The notes below the pieces were generated by a model. It worked only from the letters and a program-made list of their open reading frames with translations, did not search any database and was not told the DNA's origin. The translations under genes were made by a program, and so were the position numbers. A DNA stretch of 8,127 nt from DASYML01 sp036399835 (lineage in GTDB: Bacteria; Acidobacteriota; Blastocatellia; Pyrinomonadales; Pyrinomonadaceae): positions 1 through 8,127 of the forward strand of contig DASWMI010000053.1 of assembly GCA_036399835.1 (NCBI GenBank). Direction: 5' to 3'. Positions 1 to 6,575 of the stretch are shown here, one piece after another. Within the stretch, counting starts at the first letter, position 1; the number at the start of each line of letters is the position of its first letter.

Positions 1-20
1 GGGGTGGCCTCATCTCTGAG

Positions 21-52
21 GAAGGCTCAGCCGATGGGTTGAGCCTTCTTTT
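21..52 (+). terminator. Rho-independent terminator of an upstream gene
   Basis: A perfect 9-bp stem pairs GAAGGCTCA (21-29) with TGAGCCTTC (40-48). It can be extended by one G-T wobble around an 8-nt loop and is followed directly by TTTT (49-52). The T tract lies only on the + strand side, so it should end transcription coming from a gene before this window. It separates that unit from icd. The short T tract is the only weakness. Confidence 0.8.
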
Positions 53-109
53 CGCGTCAATAGCCCTGCTCGCAAAGTCCGTAGACCTTCGCTTGTTTTC
101 CTCCGGTCG

Positions 110-139
110 TTGCCTGCGTTGCCTCTTTTGGCATATATT
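110..139 (+). promoter_or_regulatory. Candidate sigma-70-type promoter for icd-purE-purK
   Basis: The -10 box TATATT (134-139) matches TATAAT at 5 of 6 positions. TTGCCT (110-115) matches TTGACA at 4 of 6, with an 18-bp spacer. Transcription would begin near 146 and give a leader of about 54 nt before the ATG at 200. It lies just after the upstream terminator, where a promoter is needed. TTAAGCTT occurs twice in the leader (149-156 and 192-199); no function is claimed for it. Assigned by eye only. Confidence 0.4.
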
Positions 140-199
140 GCTTGCCTCTTAAGCTTCTACATTCGAGAAACCATTTACAGAAAGGCGCTCTTTAAGCTT

Positions 200-1657
200 A
201 TGCCAACATCTGTTCCTGTGACGGTCGCGCATGGCGACGGCATCGGGCCTGAGATTATGGCGGCGACGCTGCACATTTTGAGGGAAGCGGGCGCGGCGCT
301 CGACATTGAGACCATAGAGATTGGCGAGAAGGTTTACCTCGCGGGGCATCCGGGCGGGATTGAGCCGAGCGCCTGGGATTCTCTCAGGCGGACGAAGGTT
401 TTTCTCAAAGCCCCGATTACGACGCCGCAGGGTGGCGGCTTTAAGAGCCTCAACGTGACCGTGCGCACGACGCTCGGCCTCTATGCCAATGTGCGGCCGT
501 GCGTCTCTTATCATCCGTTTGTCGAGACGAAGCATCCTGTCATGGATGTCGTCATCGTGCGCGAGAATGAAGAGGATTTGTATGTCGGGATAGAACACAG
601 GCAGACCAATCAGGTCGTGCAGGCTCTAAAGTTAATCAGCCGTCCGGGGAGCGAGAAGATTATACGCTACGCTTTCGAGTATGCGCGCTGGAACAATCGC
701 CGCAAAGTCACCTGCTTTACCAAAGACAACATCATGAAGCTGGCCGACGGCCTCTTCCACAAAGTCTTTGACGAGGTGGCGGCTGATTATCCTGAGATAC
801 AGAACGAGCACTGGATTGTGGACATCGGTGCGGCCAAGCTGGCGGACACGCCCGAAGCCTTCGATGTCGTCGTCATGCCGAACCTCTACGGCGATATTCT
901 CTCGGATGTCGCCGCGCAGATAGCAGGCTCCGTGGGTCTCGCAGGCTCCGCCAACATAGGCGAGAACGTCGCCATGTTTGAAGCGATTCACGGCTCTGCG
1001 CCGCGCCGCGCAGGACAGAATCTGGCGAACCCTTCGGGCCTCCTGCTCGGCGCAATCCTGATGCTGGTCCACATCGGCCAGCCTGAAGTTGCCGAGCGCG
1101 TACACAACGGCTGGCTGCGCACGATTGAAGACGGCATACACACCTACGACATTTACAAAGAGGGCGTCAGCCACGAGAAGGTCGGGACCAGGGAGTTTGC
1201 CGAAGCTGTCGTCAAGCGTCTGGGCCAACAGCCGCAGACTCTCAAGTCAGTCGCTTATAGCCGCAGCGCACCGGAGGCTGCCCAGGCCAGGAAAACTCTC
1301 AATGAGGTTGCGAGCGCGAAAAAGGAACTGACGGGCGTTGATGTCTTTCTCGATTGGACCAGCGGAAGCGCGGACCAACTCGGAGAGAGAGTCAGAGAGC
1401 TGGCGGGCGACGGTCTCAAGTTTGTGATGATTATCAATCGCGGCGTCAAGGTCTACCCTGAAGGAATGTCCGAGACCTTTTGCACGGACCACTGGCGCTG
1501 CCGCTTCAAGTCCGAGCAGGAGGGCGGCACAATCACACACGCGCAGATTACGGGCCTGCTCCGGCGGTTTGCTGAGGCCGGCTTCGATTTCATCAAGACG
1601 GAGAATCTCTACAACTTCGACGGCCAGCCCGGCTACTCCGTTATTCAGGGACAGTAG
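200..1657 (+). CDS. icd: NADP-type isocitrate dehydrogenase, Thermus/Rickettsia-like form
   Basis: Converts isocitrate to 2-oxoglutarate and CO2 in the cytosolic TCA cycle. The protein is 485 residues if started at ATG 200. Visible motifs are HGDGIGPEIM (11-20), the substrate loop KSLNVTVR (82-89) with Ser83, Arg99 and Arg121 in RPC/VRENEEDLY, KDN (175-177), and the metal-binding NLYGDILSD (228-236) with Asp232 and Asp236. The cofactor loop is HGSAPRRAGQNLANP (264-278). Arg269-Arg270 occupy the place of Lys-Tyr in E. coli ICDH, which favours NADP, though this is an inference. After about residue 380 there is an extra domain of about 100 residues ending in ENLYNFDGQPGY, as in the longer enzymes of Thermus and Rickettsia (about 480-500 residues) and absent from E. 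coli ICDH. An upstream TTG at 110 would add a hydrophobic 30-residue leader that does not fit a cytosolic enzyme and would overlap the promoter. AGAAAGG (179-185) is a weak, rather distant ribosome site for ATG 200. First gene of the probable operon with purE and purK. Confidence 0.93.
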   Translation: MPTSVPVTVAHGDGIGPEIMAATLHILREAGAALDIETIEIGEKVYLAGHPGGIEPSAWDSLRRTKVFLKAPITTPQGGGFKSLNVTVRTTLGLYANVRPCVSYHPFVETKHPVMDVVIVRENEEDLYVGIEHRQTNQVVQALKLISRPGSEKIIRYAFEYARWNNRRKVTCFTKDNIMKLADGLFHKVFDEVAADYPEIQNEHWIVDIGAAKLADTPEAFDVVVMPNLYGDILSDVAAQIAGSVGLAGSANIGENVAMFEAIHGSAPRRAGQNLANPSGLLLGAILMLVHIGQPEVAERVHNGWLRTIEDGIHTYDIYKEGVSHEKVGTREFAEAVVKRLGQQPQTLKSVAYSRSAPEAAQARKTLNEVASAKKELTGVDVFLDWTSGSADQLGERVRELAGDGLKFVMIINRGVKVYPEGMSETFCTDHWRCRFKSEQEGGTITHAQITGLLRRFAEAGFDFIKTENLYNFDGQPGYSVIQGQ

Positions 1658-1680
1658 GAAACGAGAACTCTGTTTTTGCG

Positions 1681-2214
1681 ATGATCAGGTTAAAAGAGAA
1701 AGAAGAAGGCGAAGCGCGGCGCGAGGATGACGCCGCTCCGCTCGTCTCCGTCATCATGGGGAGCACGTCAGACTGGGAGACCATGCGCGCGGCTTCGGAC
1801 GTGCTGGTCCAGTTCGATGTGCCGCACGAGTGCCGCGTCGTCTCTGCTCATCGCACGCCCGCCTGGATGACAGAGTTTGCCGCGAGCGCTGAAGGGCGCG
1901 GCGTAGAGGTGATTATCGCGGGCGCAGGGGGCGCGGCCCACTTGCCCGGGATGGTCGCGGCGCAGACGCTCCTTCCCGTCCTCGGCGTGCCCGTCAAGAG
2001 CAAAGCCCTAAAGGGCATCGATAGCCTGCTCTCCATCGTGCAGATGCCAGCGGGCGTGCCCGTCGGGACGCTCGCCATAGGCGAAGCAGGCGCGAAGAAT
2101 GCGGCGCTCTTAGCCGTTGCGATTCTGGCAAATAAGCGCGGCGAGTTGAGAGAGCGGCTGCGCGAGTTTCGCGCGGAGCAGGAAAGACAGGTCCGCGAGG
2201 CGACGCTTAAGTGA
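1681..2214 (+). CDS. purE: N5-carboxyaminoimidazole ribonucleotide mutase (PurE class I)
   Basis: Moves the carboxyl group of N5-CAIR to carbon 4 to give CAIR in de novo purine synthesis; it acts downstream of PurK. The 177 residues contain the whole PurE core: GSTSDW (27-32), SAHRTP (55-60) with the probable catalytic His57, and GAGGAAHLPGM (81-91), the class I signature, followed by a conserved KSKALKGIDSLLSIVQMP stretch. The first 20 or so residues are a charged Lys/Glu/Arg extension not needed by the fold. No better in-frame start exists before the core, so ATG 1681 is used although its ribosome site (AGGAAACGAG, 1656-1665) is far upstream. It follows icd by 23 bp, and its TGA overlaps the purK GTG. 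Confidence 0.95.
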   Translation: MIRLKEKEEGEARREDDAAPLVSVIMGSTSDWETMRAASDVLVQFDVPHECRVVSAHRTPAWMTEFAASAEGRGVEVIIAGAGGAAHLPGMVAAQTLLPVLGVPVKSKALKGIDSLLSIVQMPAGVPVGTLAIGEAGAKNAALLAVAILANKRGELRERLREFRAEQERQVREATLK

Positions 2215-3356
2215 GAGGACCAATTCTTCCCGGGGCGAAGATAGGTGTGCTCGGCAGCGGGCAACTGGGGCGCATGTTCGCCATGAGCGCGCGCCGCATG
2301 GGTTATCTGGTCCACACGCTCTCCCCTCAAACCGATACCCCGACCGGACAAATCTCCGACCTCGAAATCCAGGCCGCTTACGAAGACCTGGACGCCGTGC
2401 GCGACTTCGCCGCCGGAGTGGATGTCGTCACCTTCGAGTTTGAAAACATCCCTTCGTCAACGGTCGAGGCCATTGCCCACAGCGGCGTCCCCGTCAGACC
2501 CGGCGGGCTGGTCCTGCACACTGCGCAGCACCGCCTGCGCGAAAAAAACTTCCTGGTCCAGAACGGATTTCCCGCGACGCCTTTTCGCCCGGTCAGTAGC
2601 CTTGAAGAGTTGCGCGCCGGAGTGCGCGAGCTGGGCTTGCCGGCCATCCTCAAGACCGCCGGGTTCGGTTATGACGGCAAGGGACAGACGCGCATTGCAT
2701 CCGAGGATGAGATCGAAGCTGCCTTTGATAAGCTCACAGGGCAGGAGGCCGTGCTGGAAGCGTTCGTGGATTTCGAGCGGGAGGTTTCGGTCGTCGCGGC
2801 GCGGGGCGTTGATGGCTCTGTGGTCCACTACGGCTTGATCGAGAACGTTCACCGTCAGCATATCTTAGATAGCTCCATCGCGCCCGCTGCGGTCTCTCCA
2901 GCCGTCTTGAAGATGGCGACGGAAATGGCCGCCAGCCTGCTCGAACAACTCGAAGTGGTCGGCGTGCTCTGCGTCGAATTTTTCCTCAAGCGAGACGGGC
3001 TGCTCTATCTCAACGAAATTGCGCCGCGACCTCATAACTCCGGACACCTGACGATTGACGCTTGCGTGACGAGCCAGTTCGAGCAGCAGCTACGCGCCGT
3101 CTGCGGGCTGCCGCTCGGCTCGACCGCGCAGAGAGGCGCGGCTGCGATGGTCAACCTGCTCGGAGACCTCTGGCAGAAGGGCGAGCCAAACTGGCGCGCC
3201 GCCTGCTCCTTCCCCGCAGTCAAGCTTCATCTCTATGGCAAGCACGAGCCGCGCCCCGCGCGCAAGATGGGACACCTCACGGCCACTGCCGCGACCACAC
3301 GCGAAGCCCTCCGACTGGTCTCCGCGGCGCGCGAGGCTTTAATCAAAGAGCGTTGA
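2211..3356 (+). CDS. purK: N5-carboxyaminoimidazole ribonucleotide synthase (PurK, ATP-grasp)
   Basis: Uses ATP and bicarbonate to carboxylate AIR to N5-CAIR, the substrate of PurE. The 381 residues follow the family order: N-terminal GSGQLGRM (15-22), TFEFENIP (74-81), the ATP-grasp loop KTAGFGYDGKGQ (148-159), VEFF (255-258) and the metal/ATP-binding NEIAPRPHNSGH (268-279), then QFEQQLRA and a C-terminal KMGH (352-355). Length is normal for PurK (about 350-390). The GTG start at 2211 overlaps the purE stop as GTGA, and GAGG (2197-2200) lies 10 nt upstream inside purE, so translation is probably coupled and gives matched amounts of the two enzymes. Nothing looks broken. No clear terminator follows its TGA, so some read-through into the kinase gene is possible. 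Confidence 0.95.
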   Translation: MRGPILPGAKIGVLGSGQLGRMFAMSARRMGYLVHTLSPQTDTPTGQISDLEIQAAYEDLDAVRDFAAGVDVVTFEFENIPSSTVEAIAHSGVPVRPGGLVLHTAQHRLREKNFLVQNGFPATPFRPVSSLEELRAGVRELGLPAILKTAGFGYDGKGQTRIASEDEIEAAFDKLTGQEAVLEAFVDFEREVSVVAARGVDGSVVHYGLIENVHRQHILDSSIAPAAVSPAVLKMATEMAASLLEQLEVVGVLCVEFFLKRDGLLYLNEIAPRPHNSGHLTIDACVTSQFEQQLRAVCGLPLGSTAQRGAAAMVNLLGDLWQKGEPNWRAACSFPAVKLHLYGKHEPRPARKMGHLTATAATTREALRLVSAAREALIKER

Positions 3357-3363
3357 TTTCCTC

Positions 3364-3392
3364 TTGGAAAACAGTAGGATTTAGCGCAGAAT
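3364..3392 (+). promoter_or_regulatory. Candidate promoter of kinase gene 1
   Basis: TTGGAA (3364-3369), a 17-bp spacer and CAGAAT (3387-3392) form a sigma-70-like pair with 4 of 6 matches in each box. It is modest alone, but the same layout stands at 7557-7585 before the second kinase: 20 of 29 positions agree without gaps, including the identical CGCAGAAT at the -10 end. The distance to the shared MIGQ start is also similar (109 and 117 nt). If used, transcription begins near 3399, which puts the upstream ATG at 3393 outside the message. Confidence 0.4.
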
Positions 3393-3500
3393 ATGGCTCG
3401 CGCCAGAGATTTTTTTGTCAGCCTGCGAGCCGCTTCGCTTGATTCTGAGAGCGGTTCCTATCTTTCACCTCGTGGCCTGTATTCGAGAGTAGCCCAACAG

Positions 3501-3926
3501 ATGATCGGTCAGACAATCTCTCATTACCGTATTCTCGAAAAGCTCGGCGAAGGTGGGATGGGCATCGTCTACGCCGCTGAGGATGTTTACCTGGGCCGGC
3601 GCGTCGCCATCAAGACCATCTCTCCGGCATCGGACGGGCATACCTTTCGCGCACGTTTCCTGCGCGAGGCGCGAGCCATCTCCGCTCTCTCTCATCCTCA
3701 CATCGCCACCATCTACGATTACGGCGAGATGGAAGATAAACGAGCCTTCATCGTCATGGAGTTCATTGACGGGCAGACCCTCAGCGACCTCCTGCACGAG
3801 GGAAAACTAACGCTCTGGCAAGCGTTGGAAATCATCGAAGCAGTCGCCTCCGCCCTCTCCGCCGCTCACGACCGCGGCATCATCCACCGCGACATCAAAC
3901 CCTCCAACGTCATGGTCAACTCTCGC
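3501..3926 (+). repeat. Kinase-domain repeat, copy 1 (pairs with 7702-8127)
   Basis: This stretch aligns without net gaps, at a constant offset of 4201 bp, to the second kinase gene. The similarity is uneven: 3501-3584 differs at one base in 84, 3585-3644 agrees at only about 31 of 60, 3645-3717 differs at about five of 73, 3719-3809 is again visibly diverged, and 3810-3926 is identical over 117 bp to the window end. The alternation suggests gene conversion rather than simple descent. Confidence 0.9.
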
Positions 3927-6539
3927 GGCCAGGTCAAAGTCCTTGACTTCGGCCTCGCCAAACAACTCTACGATGAACACTCTCACTCGGCTGACCCGGA
4001 TGCGCAGACTCTTTTAGCCACACACACGCAGAGCGGAATAGTAGTCGGCACACCGCTCTACTTATCACCGGAGCAGGCGACAGGGCAGGCGGTGGATGCC
4101 AGAAGCGATCTCTTTGCGTTGGGGGCGGTGTTGTACGAATGCGTCACGGGGAGGGCAGCCTTTAGTGGAGCGAGTGTATTGGAGATCGGAGCGCAGGTGA
4201 TCCATGTTGATCCGGTGGTGCCGTCGGAGGTGAACAAGGATGTGCCGGAGGAGTTGGACAGGGTAGTGATGAAGGCATTGGCGAAGAAGGCAGAGGAGAG
4301 GTATCAGACGGCGGAGGAGATGTTGTTGGACCTTAACGCCGTGCGCTCGACTCTTTCAACAGAAGAGGGCCATCGGACGCTTATCCTGGGCGGAGCGCGT
4401 AAGCCTTCTTCCGGAGCGACGCACGGTTCACCTCGCACGCACCATCCCCTAAATACGCTGTCGAGCGCGCTCACCACTATCAATCGCACGCTGCGTCGGC
4501 CTCGTCTTTCGGTCGGCTTCGTCATCGTCGCATTGGTGCTGGCGGGCCTCGGCGTGTGGGGTATCACGCGGCTGCTGCGCCCCAAGCCATACCAACCCAC
4601 ACCGGATGCCGCGCGTCTCTTTAATATCGGAACGGCGGCGCTGCGCGACGGCTCTTACTACCAGGCGAGCAAGACTTTGGAGCAGGCCGTCAAGACTGAT
4701 GATAAGTTTGCGCTGGCGCACGCGCGGCTCGCCGAAGCGTGGATGGAGCTGGACTACGGCGACAAGGCCAAGGACGAGCTGTTGCGTGTCTCTGCGCTCG
4801 TCCCGGACCAGTCTGTGCTGACGCCCATCGAGTCTCTTTACCTGGACGGCATCAGGGCGACCGTCACGCGTAATCATCAGCAGGGGATAGAGTCTTATCG
4901 TCAGATCGCGGCGTTGACGCCGAAGGATGCGCAGGTCTATGTGGACCTGGGACGCGCGTATGAAAAGAATGAAGAGATAGGGAAAGCCATAGAGAGCTTT
5001 GTGCAGGCCACCAACTTGGACGCGCAGTATGCGACGGCCTACCTGCGGCTCGGCATCCTCTATGGAAGAAAACAGGATACCAGTAGCGCGCTCGCGGCTT
5101 TCGATAAAGCTTACGAGCTTTATCAAACCCTCGGCATCATCGAAGGGCGGACGGAAGTCTACTTTCAGCGCGGCTATCTCTTTAGCAACAGCGGCAAGCC
5201 TCCGCAGGCGCTTCCGCCTTTACAGCAGGCGCTCGAATTGGCGCGCACGACTAATAATCAATACCAGCAGATTAAAACGCTGCTGCAATTAAGCAGTACC
5301 GTTGCCCAAAATAATCCCGCCGAGGCCAAGACCTTTGCGCAGGAAGCCATCCAACTGGCCCGGGCGGGCGGGATGGAGACGCTCACGTCGCGCGGGCTGG
5401 TGGTCCTCGGCAATGTCTATTTCGGGCGCGGCGAGTATGCCGAGGCGGAGAAGTATTTCAAGCAGTCGCTGGAACTCGCGCAAAGATATAACTCGCAGCG
5501 CAACGAGGCCAGGGCGCGGTTTTCTCTGGGCAGCTTGCGTCTGCAACAGGGCAAGACGGATGAGGAGACCATCGGCTATATCGAACAGGCGCTGCCGTTT
5601 TATCAACAGGGCGGATATAACAAGGAAAGCTCGCAGTGTTTGATCCTGCTGGGCCGCATCAGTCGCCGCAAGGGCGATTTCGATGGCGCGCTTCAGCGAT
5701 TCCAGCAGCTGCTTGAGCTGGCACGCAAGGTCGGCGATGCGTCGCAGGAATCTTTATCGCAGCAGGGCATCGGCGGCGTACTGCTCCGTCAGGGTCGCTA
5801 TACGGAAGCGCTCGCGCATTACGACGAGGACCTCGCCATCAACAAGAATCTCAACTCGAAGCTGAGCACGGGCTATAGCCAACTGAGCCGCGCCGATATG
5901 CTCTGGCGGCTGGGCCGCTCTCAAGAGGCGCACGCTGCGCTCGACGAAGCCTTCGACCTGGCGGCTCAGAGCGACTCAAAGGCTGTCTGGTCGCAGGCCG
6001 CCATCGTGGATGCGGAGTTGGCCCTGAGCGAGAAACGTTTTGCCGAAGCCAGAAGCAGGGCCGAGCAGATTCTGGCGCGCGCCAGCTCTGAGACAGATAT
6101 TCTGGCAGAGGCCAGGCGCATCCTTGGGCTGGTCCAGATACGCTCCGGCGCAAAGCATGAAGGCCGTCTCTCCTGCGAGCAAGCCCTTGAGCTGGCGAAA
6201 AGCTCTGGCGATGTCTGGCTGGTATCTGAAGCGCAACTGGCTCTGGCCGAGGCCATGTTTGAAGACGCAGACGCCGAGGGCGCTTTTCTTCTGGCCCAGC
6301 AGGCGCAAGAGAGCTTTACGCGTTCGGGCCAGGCCGACGCGGGGTGGCGCGCACTGCTCATCGCGGCGCGTGCCGCTGCCCGCCTGGGCGACCAGGAGGC
6401 AGCGCGCGGGTTGCGTGCGCGCTCGGTCGCAATGCTTTCCAGTCTCGAACAGAAATGGGGTGCGGAAAGTTATCAAGGCTATCTTAACAGGCAGGACATA
6501 CGAGACGCTCGTCAACTACTTGAGGCGGAAAACCGCTGA
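3501..6539 (+). CDS. Membrane-anchored Ser/Thr protein kinase with TPR repeat region
   Basis: A bacterial eukaryotic-type (PknB-like, Hanks-type) kinase of 1012 residues. The catalytic domain covers about 9-275: glycine loop GEGGMG (16-21), VAIK with Lys38, helix-C Glu56, HRDIKPSN (129-136) with catalytic Asp131, DFG (149-151), and an activation segment THTQSGIVVGTPLYLSPEQ with probable phosphoacceptor Thr177. All key residues are present, so it should be active. A Ser/Thr-rich linker leads to one transmembrane helix at about 338-359, flanked by arginines on both sides. Residues 367 to about 990 are helical TPR-type repeats (for example GTAALRDGSYYQASKTLEQA and GNVYFGRGEYAEAEKYFKQS), presumably a protein-binding or sensing region. 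With the kinase in the cytosol, a single helix would place the repeats outside. Substrates are unknown. An ATG at 3393 would add 36 unconserved residues; ATG 3501 is preferred because the paralogue at 7693 has an in-frame stop just before its matching start. Codon use changes over about 4030-4325. Confidence 0.9.
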   Translation: MIGQTISHYRILEKLGEGGMGIVYAAEDVYLGRRVAIKTISPASDGHTFRARFLREARAISALSHPHIATIYDYGEMEDKRAFIVMEFIDGQTLSDLLHEGKLTLWQALEIIEAVASALSAAHDRGIIHRDIKPSNVMVNSRGQVKVLDFGLAKQLYDEHSHSADPDAQTLLATHTQSGIVVGTPLYLSPEQATGQAVDARSDLFALGAVLYECVTGRAAFSGASVLEIGAQVIHVDPVVPSEVNKDVPEELDRVVMKALAKKAEERYQTAEEMLLDLNAVRSTLSTEEGHRTLILGGARKPSSGATHGSPRTHHPLNTLSSALTTINRTLRRPRLSVGFVIVALVLAGLGVWGITRLLRPKPYQPTPDAARLFNIGTAALRDGSYYQASKTLEQAVKTDDKFALAHARLAEAWMELDYGDKAKDELLRVSALVPDQSVLTPIESLYLDGIRATVTRNHQQGIESYRQIAALTPKDAQVYVDLGRAYEKNEEIGKAIESFVQATNLDAQYATAYLRLGILYGRKQDTSSALAAFDKAYELYQTLGIIEGRTEVYFQRGYLFSNSGKPPQALPPLQQALELARTTNNQYQQIKTLLQLSSTVAQNNPAEAKTFAQEAIQLARAGGMETLTSRGLVVLGNVYFGRGEYAEAEKYFKQSLELAQRYNSQRNEARARFSLGSLRLQQGKTDEETIGYIEQALPFYQQGGYNKESSQCLILLGRISRRKGDFDGALQRFQQLLELARKVGDASQESLSQQGIGGVLLRQGRYTEALAHYDEDLAINKNLNSKLSTGYSQLSRADMLWRLGRSQEAHAALDEAFDLAAQSDSKAVWSQAAIVDAELALSEKRFAEARSRAEQILARASSETDILAEARRILGLVQIRSGAKHEGRLSCEQALELAKSSGDVWLVSEAQLALAEAMFEDADAEGAFLLAQQAQESFTRSGQADAGWRALLIAARAAARLGDQEAARGLRARSVAMLSSLEQKWGAESYQGYLNRQDIRDARQLLEAENR

Positions 6540-6560
6540 GAGAAAATAATTTCCCCCTTC

Positions 6561-6567
6561 AAAGGAG
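6561..6567 (+). promoter_or_regulatory. Strong ribosome binding site of the lipoprotein gene
   Basis: AAAGGAG lies 8 nt before the ATG at 6576, the best Shine-Dalgarno match and spacing in the window. It fixes the start at 6576 rather than at the internal ATG near 6633, which would lose the basic N-region of the signal peptide. Confidence 0.75.
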
Positions 6568-6575
6568 CAACTAAG

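Noticed and set aside
110..199. N-terminal extension of isocitrate dehydrogenase from a TTG at 110
   Set aside because: It would add 30 mostly hydrophobic residues to a cytosolic enzyme, overlaps the -10 box at 134-139, and the family homology begins right after ATG 200.
632..1228. Open frame of 198 codons on the minus strand inside icd
   Set aside because: Lies fully antisense to a conserved enzyme and shows no motif; long antisense frames are common in GC-rich coding DNA.
3465..3797. Minus-strand open frame in kinase 1 with a similar counterpart at 7663-8088 in kinase 2
   Set aside because: The similarity of the two antisense products follows from the near-identical kinase DNA on the other strand; it is not independent evidence of a gene.
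6525..6536. Hairpin GCGG-AAAA-CCGC at the end of kinase 1 as a terminator
   Set aside because: Only 4 bp of stem, inside the coding end and without a T tract; the lipoprotein gene probably continues the transcript.
6040..6549. 169-codon + strand frame overlapping the kinase 1 C-terminus
   Set aside because: Out of frame with the clear TPR coding sequence, Arg/Pro/Ser-rich as expected for a shadow frame, and no recognisable domain.
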